A DNA stretch of 43,550 nucleotides from Ruminococcus difficilis (GTDB lineage: Bacteria > Bacillota_A > Clostridia > Oscillospirales > Acutalibacteraceae): the NCBI RefSeq assembly GCF_016680995.1, contig NZ_JAEQMG010000083.1, positions 1-43,550 on the forward strand, given 5' to 3'. The translations under genes were made by a program, and so were the position numbers. Below are positions 7,257 to 15,269 of the stretch, in pieces. The notes beneath the pieces are model-generated. The model saw only the letters and a list, made by a program, of their open reading frames with translations, was not told the origin of the DNA and searched no databases. How positions within the stretch are numbered: the stretch's first letter is position 1; each line of letters opens with the position of its first letter.

Positions 7257-8468
7257 ATGAAACTCAATAAGTACACCGTTGATGACATCAACTTTGCCGG
7301 CAAGAAAGTCCTTTGCCGCTGTGACTTCAACGTACCGCTCAAGGACGGCGTGATCACCAACGATAACCGTATCACCGCCGCTCTGCCCACCATCAAGAAG
7401 ATCATCGCCGACGGCGGTCAGCTCATCCTCTGCTCCCACCTCGGCAAGCCGAAGAACGGCCCTGAGGAGAAGTTCTCCCTCGCACCCGTAGCCGTTCGCC
7501 TGTCCGAGCTGCTGGGCAAGGACGTTGTATTCGCCAATGACGATGAGGTCGTCGGCGCTAACGCCAAGGCTGCTGTTGCCGCAATGAAGGACGGCGACGT
7601 CGTTCTGCTGCAGAACACCCGTTTCCGCAAGGAAGAGACCAAAAACCTCGAGCCGTTCAGCTCCGAGCTGGCTTCTCTGGCAGAAGTATTCGTTATGGAC
7701 GCGTTCGGTTCCGCTCACCGCGCACACTGCTCCACCGTCGGCGTGACCGATCACATCAAGTGCACCGCAGTCGGTTATCTGATGCAGAAGGAGATCGACT
7801 ACCTCGGCAACGCGGTAGAAGCTCCCGTACGTCCCTTCGTCGCGATCCTCGGCGGCGCTAAGGTCGCGGACAAGCTCAACGTTATCTCGAACCTCCTCGA
7901 GAAGTGCGACACTCTGATCATCGGCGGCGGCATGGCTTATACCTTTGCTAAGGCACAGGGCAAGGCGATCGGTACCTCTCTGGTCGACGACACCAAGCTC
8001 GATTACTGCAACGAGATGATCAAGAAGGCTGAGGATCTCGGCAAGAAGCTCCTCCTGCCCATCGACACCGTCTGCACCAAGTCCTTCCCCGATCCGATCG
8101 ACGCTCCTATCGACACCGAGGTCTATGCCGCAGGCGAGATCCCCGAGGACTGCATGGGTCTGGATATCGGCCCCAAGACCCGCGAGCTCTATGCGGAGGC
8201 TGTCAAGTCCGCTAAGACCGTTGTTTGGAACGGCCCCATGGGCGTATTCGAGAACCCGATCCTCGCGGAAGGCACCATCGCGGTCGCCAAGGCGCTGGCT
8301 GAGACCGACGCTACCACCATCATCGGCGGCGGCGACTCCGCTGCGGCTGTCGTCAACCTCGGCTTCGCCGACAAGATGAGCCACATCTCCACCGGCGGCG
8401 GCGCTTCTCTCGAGTACCTCGAGGGTAAGGTTCTGCCCGGTATCGCTGCTATCGCTGACAAAGACTAA
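7257..8468 (+). CDS. pgk: Phosphoglycerate kinase
   Basis: This 403-aa cytosolic enzyme converts 1,3-bisphosphoglycerate and ADP to 3-phosphoglycerate and ATP in glycolysis. The family signatures are clear: RCDFNVPL at 22-29, the phosphoglycerate-binding region around SHLGKPK, the basic patch in FGSAHRAH, and the C-terminal nucleotide site [11 protein letters not shown] followed by [16 protein letters not shown]. The length is typical. The ATG at 7257 follows GAAAGGA and gives the usual N-terminus; the open frame extends eight codons upstream without a ribosome site. It heads a pgk-tpiA-gpmI cluster. Codon use is strongly biased, as expected for a highly expressed gene. Confidence 0.98.
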   Translation: MKLNKYTVDDINFAGKKVLCRCDFNVPLKDGVITNDNRITAALPTIKKIIADGGQLILCSHLGKPKNGPEEKFSLAPVAVRLSELLGKDVVFANDDEVVGANAKAAVAAMKDGDVVLLQNTRFRKEETKNLEPFSSELASLAEVFVMDAFGSAHRAHCSTVGVTDHIKCTAVGYLMQKEIDYLGNAVEAPVRPFVAILGGAKVADKLNVISNLLEKCDTLIIGGGMAYTFAKAQGKAIGTSLVDDTKLDYCNEMIKKAEDLGKKLLLPIDTVCTKSFPDPIDAPIDTEVYAAGEIPEDCMGLDIGPKTRELYAEAVKSAKTVVWNGPMGVFENPILAEGTIAVAKALAETDATTIIGGGDSAAAVVNLGFADKMSHISTGGGASLEYLEGKVLPGIAAIADKD

Positions 8469-8478
8469 GACATTTGTT

Positions 8479-8510
8479 CAGGGCGGGATGCTCTCTCGCC
8501 CTGTTTTACA
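8479..8510 (+). terminator. Weak terminator or attenuator after pgk
   Basis: CAGGGCG (8479-8485) and CGCCCTG (8497-8503) form a 7-bp stem followed by TTTTACA. The U-run is short, so partial read-through into tpiA is likely. Confidence 0.5.
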
Positions 8511-8540
8511 CCGAATAAGAGTACCGTATCTGCATGATGA

Positions 8541-8570
8541 TCGGCGGGAGCAAGCCCCCGCCCTACGGTA
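8541..8570. repeat. Short REP-like palindrome between pgk and tpiA
   Basis: GGCGGGAGCAAGCCCCCGCC followed by CTACGG forms a GC-rich hairpin. Related GGGGCGGG...CCCGCCCC palindromes recur in Clostridia intergenic DNA. It lies just upstream of the tpiA ribosome site. Confidence 0.5.
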
Positions 8571-8608
8571 TGACAATTTCAGTAATACTATTTGAAAGGA
8601 TTTTTATC

Positions 8609-9400
8609 ATGATACTTGACGCTTTAACAAAAGGTATGAGAAAGACCATCATCGCCGGTAACTGGAAGATGAATAAGACTCCTTCCGAGGCGAAGGCTCT
8701 GCTCGAGGAGATCATCCCCCTCGTCAAGGACGCGGCATGCGAGGTCGTAGCCTGCGTTCCTTATGTTGACCTTGCTACAGCGGTTGAGGTCACCAAGGAC
8801 ACCAACATCAAGATCGGCGCTGAGAACTGCCACTGGGCAGAGAGCGGCGCTTTCACCGGCGAGATCAGCACCGGTATGCTCAAGGAACTGGGCGTTGAAT
8901 ATGTCATCATCGGTCACTCCGAGCGCAGACAGTATTTCGGCGAAACCGACGAGACCGTCAACAAGCGCGTCAAGGCTGCTCTGGCAGCAGGTCTCAAGCC
9001 CATCGTTTGCGTCGGCGAACTGCTCTGGGAGCGTGAGTGCAACATCACCAACGAGGTCATCGCGCGTCAGCTCAAGCTCGACCTGTGGGGCGTTACCGAA
9101 GAAGAGCTCAAGAATGTTGTCATCGCTTACGAGCCCGTATGGGCAATCGGCACCGGCAAGACCGCTACCGCTGAGCAGGCAGAGGAAGTCTGCGAGCTCA
9201 TCCGTATGTGCCTCAAGACCCTGTACACCCTCGAGGCGGCTACTGGCGTTACCATCCAGTACGGCGGCTCTATGAACGACGCTAACGCGGCTGAGCTGCT
9301 GGCTAAGACCAATGTTGACGGCGGTCTGATCGGCGGCGCTTCTCTGGTGCCTGAGAAATTCGCGAAGATCATCGAAGCCACCAAGCCCGAAGAATACTGA
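8609..9400 (+). CDS. tpiA: Triosephosphate isomerase
   Basis: This 263-aa enzyme interconverts dihydroxyacetone phosphate and glyceraldehyde-3-phosphate. The active-site residues are present: Asn and Lys in AGNWKMNKT, His in IGHSERRQYFGE, and Glu in AYEPVWAIGTGKTA. The phosphate-binding YGGSMN and GGLIGGASL are near the end. The start is placed at 8609, where GAAAGGATTTTTATC matches the pgk leader; this adds nine residues to the usual MRKTIIAGNWK start. An alternative ATG at 8636 has its AAAGG only one base away and is less likely. Confidence 0.97.
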   Translation: MILDALTKGMRKTIIAGNWKMNKTPSEAKALLEEIIPLVKDAACEVVACVPYVDLATAVEVTKDTNIKIGAENCHWAESGAFTGEISTGMLKELGVEYVIIGHSERRQYFGETDETVNKRVKAALAAGLKPIVCVGELLWERECNITNEVIARQLKLDLWGVTEEELKNVVIAYEPVWAIGTGKTATAEQAEEVCELIRMCLKTLYTLEAATGVTIQYGGSMNDANAAELLAKTNVDGGLIGGASLVPEKFAKIIEATKPEEY

Positions 9401-9427
9401 TATTTAAAGAGCAGTATACGATACAGA

Positions 9428-9570
9428 GGATAACCAAAAGCCTCCCTTTCCTAAGGGAGGTGCTCCCGACATTCGTGTCGGGAGCGGAGGGTTGCAACGT
9501 TTCAACACTTGTCAACCCCCGGTCATCGGATCGAACTGTTCGATGACAGCCCCCTGAGGAAAGGGGGTCT
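9428..9570. repeat. Palindromic repeat element before gpmI
   Basis: The left end CCTCCCTTTCCTAAGGGAGG and the right end CCCCCTGAGGAAAGGGGG are each palindromic and roughly inverted relative to each other. CTCCCGACA/TGTCGGGAG and CATCGGATCGAACTGTTCGATG hairpins lie between. This is a short non-coding repeat of the type dispersed in gut Clostridia. It fills most of the tpiA-gpmI gap, and its right end creates a GGAAAGGGGG string that could act as a ribosome site. Confidence 0.65.
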
Positions 9571-9592
9571 CGATATGAGAGGAATTGATAGA

Positions 9593-11113
9593 ATGAAAAA
9601 ACCAATTGCATTAATTATCATGGACGGCTTTGGTATCGCTCCCAAGTACGGCAACGCCATCGACTACGCGCGCACGCCGCATCTTGACCAGCTGTTCTTC
9701 CAAAATCCCCTTACCATGATCGGCGCGTCGGGTCTCGATGTAGGTCTGCCGCACGGTCAGATGGGTAACAGTGAGGTCGGCCACACCAACATGGGCGCGG
9801 GCCGCATCGTATATCAGGAGCTCACCCGCATCACCAAGAGTATCGAGGACGGCGATTTCTTCGAGAACGAGGCGATGAACAAGGCGATTGACAACTGCAA
9901 AGCGAACAACAGCTCCCTGCATCTGTTCGGTCTGCTCTCTCCCGGCGGCGTCCACAGCCACAACACCCATCTGTACGGCATCTTAGAGCTTGCCAAGCGC
10001 AAGGGTCTGACTAAGGTCTACATCCACGCGTTCCTCGACGGTCGTGACGTACCCCCTTCCAGCGCGAAGGAATATGTCGCGCAGGCAGTCGAAAAGTGCG
10101 AGGAGATCGGCGTCGGCAAGATCGCTACCATCAGCGGACGCTACTACGCGATGGACAGAGATAATCGCTGGGAGCGCGTCGAAAAGGCGTATTCCGCGAT
10201 CGTCTACGGCGAGGGCGTACAGGAGACCGATCCCGTACAGGCGGTGCAGAACAGCTATGACAACGGCGTGACCGACGAGTTCATGCTGCCTGCCGTGATC
10301 GCGGGCGGCGACACCGTCAAAGCGGGCGACAGTGTCATCTTCTACAACTTCCGTCCCGACAGAGCGCGTGAGATCACCCGCACCTTTGTCGATGATGATT
10401 TCACCGGCTTTGAGCGCAGGAACGGCCGCTTCCCCGTCACCTACATCTGCATGACACAGTATGACGCGACCATGCCCAACGTCGACGTTGCCTTCAAGCC
10501 GCAGCAGCTCGTCAACACCCTCGGCGAGTATCTCTCTAACAACGGCTTGACCCAGCTGCGTATCGCCGAGACCGAGAAGTACGCGCATGTCACCTTCTTC
10601 TTCAACGGCGGCGTTGAAAAGCAGTATGAGGGCGAGGATCGTATCCTTGTCAAGTCCCCTGCCGTCGCCACCTACGATATGCAGCCCCATATGAGCGCCT
10701 ATGAGGTCACCGAAAAGTGCGTCGAGGCGATCAAGAGCGGCAAGTATGACGTCATCATCCTCAACTTCGCCAACTGCGATATGGTCGGCCACACCGGCGT
10801 GTTTGACGCGGCGGTCAAGGCGGTCGAGGCAGTCGACTGGGGCGTCAAGAAGGTATCCGACGCGATCGCCGAGATGGGCGGCGTGACCTGCATCACTGCC
10901 GACCACGGCAACGCCGATCGCATGATTGACCGCGACGGTACTCCCTTCACCGCGCACACCACCAATCCCGTACCCTTCTGCGTCGTCGGCTATGACGAGT
11001 GCAAGGAGCTGCGCGCGGGCGGCGTGCTCGCGGATATCGCGCCCACCATGCTCGATATCATGGGTCTGCCTCAGCCCGAGGAAATGACCGGTAAATCAAT
11101 GATCATCCGGTGA
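9593..11113 (+). CDS. gpmI: 2,3-bisphosphoglycerate-independent phosphoglycerate mutase
   Basis: This 506-aa metalloenzyme interconverts 3- and 2-phosphoglycerate through a phosphoserine intermediate. MDGFG at 10-14 supplies a metal ligand, and MGNSEVGHTNMGAG contains the nucleophile Ser60. RPDRAR and the late TADHGNAD motif complete the two-metal site. The length matches the 510-aa family norm. I place the start at 9593, after GAGGAATTGATAGA; an in-frame ATG at 9575 follows GGGGG at the end of the repeat and would add six residues. It closes the glycolytic cluster; gap and eno are not in the window. Confidence 0.97.
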   Translation: MKKPIALIIMDGFGIAPKYGNAIDYARTPHLDQLFFQNPLTMIGASGLDVGLPHGQMGNSEVGHTNMGAGRIVYQELTRITKSIEDGDFFENEAMNKAIDNCKANNSSLHLFGLLSPGGVHSHNTHLYGILELAKRKGLTKVYIHAFLDGRDVPPSSAKEYVAQAVEKCEEIGVGKIATISGRYYAMDRDNRWERVEKAYSAIVYGEGVQETDPVQAVQNSYDNGVTDEFMLPAVIAGGDTVKAGDSVIFYNFRPDRAREITRTFVDDDFTGFERRNGRFPVTYICMTQYDATMPNVDVAFKPQQLVNTLGEYLSNNGLTQLRIAETEKYAHVTFFFNGGVEKQYEGEDRILVKSPAVATYDMQPHMSAYEVTEKCVEAIKSGKYDVIILNFANCDMVGHTGVFDAAVKAVEAVDWGVKKVSDAIAEMGGVTCITADHGNADRMIDRDGTPFTAHTTNPVPFCVVGYDECKELRAGGVLADIAPTMLDIMGLPQPEEMTGKSMIIR

Positions 11114-11131
11114 CGCGTGCGTCTTTTTTCC
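11112..11131 (+). terminator. Possible terminator after gpmI
   Basis: GACGCGTGCGTC followed by TTTTTT starts at the gpmI stop codon. The stem has almost no loop. A near copy (GACGCGTACGTC) at about 11138 could instead pair with it imperfectly. Weak evidence. Confidence 0.35.
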
Positions 11132-11294
11132 GCCTGACGCGTACGTCATGATTCCGCCTTTTGAAAGGTTTTTTATCATCTTGTAAAGGCTTCAACGGCG
11201 TGTCAGAAACGGCATGACCCTATCGCGCTTTTGATCTATTGATACAAATCATTGAGCGCTACCGATTTGTTTTCAATCAAGTATTGAATTGCTA

Positions 11295-11325
11295 AAAGCT
11301 CCCGATCATCCGGGAGCTTTTTCTT
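11295..11325. terminator. Terminator hairpin upstream of the CotH gene
   Basis: AAAGCTCCCG (11295-11304), loop ATCATC, CGGGAGCTTT (11311-11320), then TTCTT. The rest of the 270-bp gap from gpmI to the next gene holds no gene I can support. Confidence 0.7.
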
Positions 11326-11352
11326 GTATCCGCAGCCACGCTGTGATATAAT
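11324..11352 (+). promoter_or_regulatory. Promoter of the CotH-dockerin gene
   Basis: TTGTAT (11324-11329) and TATAAT (11347-11352) are 17 bp apart, about 30 bp before the ATG. The -35 lies in the U-tract of the preceding terminator. Confidence 0.6.
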
Positions 11353-11383
11353 ATGACAAACACCCCACCGAAAGGATGAGCCC

Positions 11384-12868
11384 ATGAAACGTGTTTTTTC
11401 ATTCGTCCTGATCCTCATCATGCTGTTCTCTTTTCCGTGTATTTCGCCATCTGCCGCAACATCACAGAACCCGTCTGTGCCGAAGATCGAGATCACTACC
11501 GACGCGGGCAACGGTTTATCGCTGGAAAAGGCGGACGGCTATGTCGGCGCGCATATCACCATCACCGATGCGGACGGCTCCGCGGTCGATGATACGATCT
11601 CCCTCAAGGTGCGCGGCAACAGCACCGCGATGGAGCATGTCACCAAAAAGTCCTTCAACTTCAAATTCGCCAAAAAAACAGAGATTCTCGGGATGGGCAA
11701 AGGCAAAAAATGGGCGTTGCTCGCCAACTGCTTCGACCCCACCCTCCTGCGCAATTATCTCGCCTTTGACCTTGCGCAGGAGCTTGATCTCCCCTACACC
11801 TCACAGCAGCGCTACGCCGAGGTGTGGCTGGACGGCTCCTACCGCGGCTGTTACACCGTCTACGAGCCGGTACAGGAAGGCACGGATCGCGTTGACATCG
11901 ACATCGAGAGCAACGACGGCAAAAAAGATTTTCTGCTCGAATATGAGGCGAGCCGCACGGAGGCTGATGTATCCTATGTCAGCGCGGGCGGACTTCGTTT
12001 CGCGATGAGCGACCCCGACGAGCCGACAGAGGATCAGCTCGCCTATGTCACCGATACCCTGAACAATATCATCAACACGCTGAAAAACGGCACTGAGGAA
12101 GAGATCCGCCAAACCATCGACGTCAATTCTTTTGCGAAGTTCTACCTGCTCAACGAGTACGCCAAGACCGGTGATTTCGGTTTAAGCTCCGTATTCTTCT
12201 TCTACAAGGACGGCGTCCTCTACGCGGGACCCGCGTGGGACTACGACCTCGCGCTGGGCAACCTCAACGGTGACCTCAACTCCACCGCCGCCAAGCAGGG
12301 CAGCCGCACCGACGGCATTATGCAGGCGGATAAAAACTTCTACCGCTTACTCACCGGCAAAGACTGGTTCCAGACCGAGGTCAAGCGCGTCTACGCCCAG
12401 CATTATGACTATATCGAAAACATCTCCGCCGACAGCGGACAACTCGACGCTTTGCGCGCGGAGAATCAGGCGCTTTTTGATCGCAACTTTTCCGTATGGA
12501 ACGTCAACAGATGGTGGCTCAATTACCAGAAACCACCGCAGAGAACCTATGACGATAACTTCAATTTCCTGAAAACATGGTGCGCCGAGCGCCACCTGTG
12601 GCTCACCGACTACTACGGGCTGTACCGCTATTCCTATCTGCGCGGCGACAGCGACGGTAATGGAAAGGTCGATATCCTCGACGTGACGCTGATCCAGCGC
12701 GTTATCGCCAATGTGCAGTCCGATGACAACGGCATGATCGCCCTGCGCTCCGCCTTATCGGGCGACACATTCGATATCACCGACGCGACATACCTGCAGC
12801 GCTATATCGCCCAAATGCCGACCCCCTACCCCATCAACGAAACCGCACAAACCATTCTGTATTCATAA
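11384..12868 (+). CDS. Secreted CotH-family protein with C-terminal dockerin
   Basis: This 494-aa protein has a signal peptide (residues 1-25, ending SPSAA), then a CotH domain at about 35-410. CotH motifs seen are KVRGNST...KKSFNFKF, LLRNYLAFDLAQEL, YRGCYTVYEPV, and GPAWDYDLALGN with paired acidic residues. CotH proteins have a kinase-like fold; spore-coat CotH phosphorylates coat proteins. A type I dockerin follows at about 424-485: a good first calcium loop (DSDGNGKVDILD) and a degenerate second repeat (DTFDITDATYLQRYI). Dockerins bind cohesins on scaffoldins, so the protein probably joins a cellulosome- or amylosome-like complex outside the cell. ATG follows AAAGGATGAGCCC. Confidence 0.92.
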   Translation: MKRVFSFVLILIMLFSFPCISPSAATSQNPSVPKIEITTDAGNGLSLEKADGYVGAHITITDADGSAVDDTISLKVRGNSTAMEHVTKKSFNFKFAKKTEILGMGKGKKWALLANCFDPTLLRNYLAFDLAQELDLPYTSQQRYAEVWLDGSYRGCYTVYEPVQEGTDRVDIDIESNDGKKDFLLEYEASRTEADVSYVSAGGLRFAMSDPDEPTEDQLAYVTDTLNNIINTLKNGTEEEIRQTIDVNSFAKFYLLNEYAKTGDFGLSSVFFFYKDGVLYAGPAWDYDLALGNLNGDLNSTAAKQGSRTDGIMQADKNFYRLLTGKDWFQTEVKRVYAQHYDYIENISADSGQLDALRAENQALFDRNFSVWNVNRWWLNYQKPPQRTYDDNFNFLKTWCAERHLWLTDYYGLYRYSYLRGDSDGNGKVDILDVTLIQRVIANVQSDDNGMIALRSALSGDTFDITDATYLQRYIAQMPTPYPINETAQTILYS

Positions 12869-12870
12869 CA

Positions 12871-12902
12871 AAAGCTCCCGAGAGATCGGGAGCTTTTTCT
12901 TA
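12871..12902. terminator. Bidirectional terminator, CotH gene / flavodoxin operon
   Basis: AAAGCTCCCG (12871-12880) and CGGGAGCTTT (12887-12896), followed by TTCTT on the plus strand and T-rich sequence on the minus strand. It serves two convergent genes. The stem arms match those at 11295-11320. Confidence 0.9.
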
Positions 12903-13394
12903 TGCTTGATTCAGTTTGCCGCAAAATGCCTGTATCTTCTCCTCGTTCTCCTGCGAGGGTTGATCCTTCGGGTCGACGAGGATCAGCTGTGCGTCAAAGT
13001 GCTCGATCCCTAAAAACTTCGCGAGCTTATCGATCGCCTTCTCCGCCCCGCCTCCGGCATAGCACACACATACGGCGAAGCGCTTACCTTTCAGCGCGGC
13101 GCGATTCTCGTCGATAAACGTCCTGATCGGCGGCGTGAAACTGCTCGCCCAGACAGGTGTAGCGAAGATGATCCTGTCATAATCTCCGTTGAACTCATAC
13201 GGATTCAGTTGGGGCTTCTCACCCATCACCGCTTTCATACCGCCCCAGATAAACTTGCGCGCTCCCTTGTCGGGATAATCCTTCACGGGCTTTATTTCGA
13301 TCAGATCGGCTGAAAGCTCCTTCTCCTTAGCAATTATTTCAGCAACCATCTTGGTATTGCCGCTCATTGAATAATAAACGATCGCTGTTTTCAT
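12900..13394 (-). CDS. Flavodoxin-like protein
   Basis: This 164-aa protein has the flavodoxin fold. The FMN phosphate loop is SMSGNTK at about 9-15, following the first strand KTAIVYYS. FATPVWASSFTPPIRTFI near 80-97 and the CVCYAGGGAEKAI segment match the isoalloxazine-binding loops of this family. It is probably an electron carrier or small quinone/flavin reductase in the cytosol; no partner is evident. The ATG at 13394 is preferred to a TTG one codon earlier. The GAGGTG ribosome site overlaps the stop codon of the upstream HTH gene, so the two are probably translationally linked. Confidence 0.85.
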   Translation of the reverse strand: MKTAIVYYSMSGNTKMVAEIIAKEKELSADLIEIKPVKDYPDKGARKFIWGGMKAVMGEKPQLNPYEFNGDYDRIIFATPVWASSFTPPIRTFIDENRAALKGKRFAVCVCYAGGGAEKAIDKLAKFLGIEHFDAQLILVDPKDQPSQENEEKIQAFCGKLNQA

Positions 13395-13403
13395 CAAATC
13401 ACC

Positions 13404-13610
13404 TCAGAAATAGAAAACTTCTTCAAACTGCTTATCCAGTGCGATACACAGGATCAGTGCCAGCTTCGCCGTGGGATTGAACTGTCCCGTTTCGATGGAG
13501 CTGATCGTGTTGCGCGACACGCCGACCATCTTGGCGAGCTCCGCCTGTGAGAGCTTCTTCTCCTTGCGGATCACGGCGAGGTTGTTCTTCAAGATCAATT
13601 CATTATCCAT
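13404..13610 (-). CDS. Small XRE-family HTH repressor
   Basis: This 68-aa protein is almost entirely one Cro/C1-type helix-turn-helix (LAVIRKEKKLSQAELAKMVGVSRNTISSIETGQFNPTAKLAL). It resembles the small YozG-type regulators often paired with a small membrane protein. Its ATG overlaps the stop of the upstream membrane-protein gene by one base (TGATG), which implies translational coupling. It is the likely ligand of the three palindromic sites in the operon promoter and probably represses its own operon. Confidence 0.88.
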   Translation of the reverse strand: MDNELILKNNLAVIRKEKKLSQAELAKMVGVSRNTISSIETGQFNPTAKLALILCIALDKQFEEVFYF

Positions 13611-13939
13611 CACGGCATTACCTTGCAAAGCTGGAGGATCCACAGCGCCAGCATCATCAGCGCCAGCGCTCCCCAAAAGATCGTGACGAACAGCTCATGC
13701 CGCTTACGCAGCTTGATGTACTTGGTCAAAAAAGCGACAAACGCCATGGTGAACAGGACAAAATCCATGCCGCGGTTCACATAGCCCAGCACAAAACCGT
13801 TGACCGTATCGACGAGGATCACCAGGATCACGGCGATAAAATACGCCGCGTAGGTACCGCTCTTCTGCGCCTCGATATCCGCGTAATCCTTGCCGCTGTT
13901 CTCAGCCTGTGCCTTCTTCAAAATATCATCTCTGTTCAT
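13610..13939 (-). CDS. DUF6442-like small membrane protein
   Basis: This 109-aa protein has a charged N-terminus (MNRDDILKKAQAENSGKDY) and three predicted membrane helices (about 32-52, 60-75 and 85-105). The start and layout match small membrane proteins commonly encoded next to YozG-like repressors (DUF6442, from memory). The function is unknown; such pairs may sense envelope stress or small molecules. ATG follows AAGGAG by eight bases. It is the first gene of the operon with the HTH repressor and flavodoxin. Confidence 0.78.
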   Translation of the reverse strand: MNRDDILKKAQAENSGKDYADIEAQKSGTYAAYFIAVILVILVDTVNGFVLGYVNRGMDFVLFTMAFVAFLTKYIKLRKRHELFVTIFWGALALMMLALWILQLCKVMP

Positions 13940-13957
13940 GATAGCATCTCCTTTTTA

Positions 13958-14077
13958 ATTGTCATTGCGAGGGAGCGAACACGCGTGTTCCGTGACCGTG
14001 GCAATCTCAACCGCTCTTTACTCGTCATTGCGAGGGAGTGAACACGCGTGTTCGGCGACCGTGGCAATCTCAACCAC
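13958..14077. repeat. Two tandem copies of a REP-like repeat
   Basis: Two copies, about 63 bp apart, of a unit reading TCATTGCGAGGGAG(C/T)GAACACGCGTGTTC...GTGGCAATCTCAACC, with the palindrome AACACGCGTGTT at the centre. Related TCATTGCGAGG...GCAATCTC repeats are common between bacterial genes. The pair lies in the leader of the DUF6442-HTH-flavodoxin transcript. Confidence 0.8.
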
Positions 14078-14091
14078 AACGATTCAATCTT

Positions 14092-14175
14092 GACAAGTTT
14101 ACTTGTCTTCTTTGATGGCTTCATTATAGCACTGCCAAGTTTACTTGTCAATACTTTTTGCAAAGTTTTCTTGGC
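14092..14175 (-). promoter_or_regulatory. Promoter with three operator-like palindromes
   Basis: On the minus strand TTGACA (14151-14146) and TATAAT (14128-14123) are 17 bp apart, a consensus promoter. Three related 16-bp inverted repeats surround it: GACAAGTTTACTTGTC at 14092-14107 (perfect arms), GCCAAGTTTACTTGTC at 14134-14149 over the -35 and spacer, and GCAAAGTTTTCTTGGC at 14160-14175 upstream. The adjacent HTH protein is the obvious binder, so autorepression is likely. Confidence 0.85.
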
Positions 14176-14214
14176 AAATCCCCGGCAAAGCAGAAGAACG
14201 AACTAAACGCAACA

Positions 14215-14240
14215 ACACCCCGCCGAAATCGACGGGGTGT
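14215..14240 (-). terminator. Hairpin downstream of the first lipoprotein
   Basis: ACACCCCG and CGGGGTGT form an 8-bp stem. The U-tract on the minus strand is weak (GTTGTTGCGTTT). It has the same CACCCCG core as the hairpin at 15218-15239. Confidence 0.55.
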
Positions 14241-14272
14241 TTCGATAATACAGCGATCATGCCGTTAACGGA

Positions 14273-15082
14273 TCAATCCTTTTTCTCGAAGGAATAGTCA
14301 CTGCTGATCTTCATATCCAGATTATAATTTTTGATTTTCTTGGAATCGTCTGTCGCAACGCTGAGGGTAATGCTTCCGTTGCCGTCCTGCGCTAAGAAAT
14401 GATAAGAATAGGACTTTGAGGAGTTCTCTTTTTTCTCTACCCAAGAAGCAGCGGATGTCAAGGCGGATTCTAAATCATCAAGCGTCGCATACTTGCTCAG
14501 ATCGATCTTATCGCCGCAAATCTTAACGCCTGCTTTCGTGAAGACGCCCTCGGGAGAGCCCTTCATCTCGATTTCGGTAACGATACAATCCACCGGCGTC
14601 GCGAAGGTAGAGGCGTAGTTGCCGATGCTGACCTGGATCTCTGCTGTATTGTTATCAAGCGTTTTGCCGGAGTAACCTGTCTTATACTCGATCTTCTGAT
14701 CCATGTTGACCTTTTTCCAGCTTTCGGTATCATAGCCCCAACCTTCGTCAACCAGCTGCTTCAGAGTAGTCAAGCCAATGGTATACTCTTTGTCAAAGAT
14801 CGTGATCGTGGGGGTCAGCTCTTTGCTGTCACCGCTGGTGGTAAGCTCAGTGCTGTTTTTCCAAAGTGAATCGGTTTTTCCGACTGAAACGGATCCGGCT
14901 TTCTCATACTGAGATTCCGTAGCCTCTTCCTTAGAACTTGCCGCTGCGGAATCCGCTTGTGAAGATGCTGCCTGTTCAGCTTCTGTGGGTGCGTTGTTAT
15001 TGTTGTTCTTTGATGAGTTACACGCCGCGAGACAACCGACCATCAGCATCAGTGCCATCAAAAAAGCAATGCTTCTTTTCAT
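14273..15082 (-). CDS. Putative lipoprotein, paralogue A
   Basis: This 269-aa protein has a lipoprotein signal (MKRSIAFLMALMLMVGCLAAC, lipid attached at Cys21), an Asn/Ser/Ala-rich spacer, and a domain of about 190 residues. It shares with its neighbour the blocks (T/L)(I/F)DKEYT(I/L)G, WGYD.E.WK, KIEYK, FATP..CI.T..E.KGSP.G and a .KIDL..... segment. I do not recognise a named family; it should sit on the outer face of the membrane. The ATG at 15082 follows GAGGAG; the open frame extends 46 codons upstream without merit. It has its own promoter. Confidence 0.8.
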   Translation of the reverse strand: MKRSIAFLMALMLMVGCLAACNSSKNNNNNAPTEAEQAASSQADSAAASSKEEATESQYEKAGSVSVGKTDSLWKNSTELTTSGDSKELTPTITIFDKEYTIGLTTLKQLVDEGWGYDTESWKKVNMDQKIEYKTGYSGKTLDNNTAEIQVSIGNYASTFATPVDCIVTEIEMKGSPEGVFTKAGVKICGDKIDLSKYATLDDLESALTSAASWVEKKENSSKSYSYHFLAQDGNGSITLSVATDDSKKIKNYNLDMKISSDYSFEKKD

Positions 15083-15139
15083 TCTTTCTCCTCTTTTCTC
15101 ATTTTTATCAGAAAAAAATTCTTCATCCCTGTTTTTTCT

Positions 15140-15168
15140 ATCATACAGATACAGCAACGACCGCGCAA
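15140..15168 (-). promoter_or_regulatory. Promoter of lipoprotein A
   Basis: On the minus strand TTGCGC (15168-15163) and TATGAT (15145-15140) are 17 bp apart, about 60 bp before the ATG. Confidence 0.45.
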
Positions 15169-15217
15169 AGAGTGGTCTTTTTTTCGTTTTACTCGATGAT
15201 TCGTCGTTTTTCAAACA

Positions 15218-15239
15218 CACCCCGTCTGTTGACGGGGTG
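15218..15239 (-). terminator. Terminator after lipoprotein B
   Basis: CACCCCGTC, loop TGTT, GACGGGGTG: a 9-bp perfect stem 30 bp after the stop codon, with GTGTTTG following on the minus strand. Confidence 0.65.
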
Positions 15240-15269
15240 CATAAGATTTCTGTTACATGATCAACGAGA

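Noticed and set aside
7179..8384. Long open frame on the minus strand opposite pgk
   Set aside because: It is the mirror of a highly codon-biased gene; the translation has no recognisable motif and pgk is certain.
9983..10957. Long open frame on the minus strand opposite gpmI
   Set aside because: Shadow of gpmI; composition is typical of antisense reading of GC-rich codons.
11236..11511. 91-codon frame on the minus strand before the CotH gene
   Set aside because: It overlaps the promoter, terminator and signal-peptide region of the CotH gene and lacks a ribosome site. Its last 25 residues look somewhat protein-like and could be a gene remnant, but this is too weak to list.
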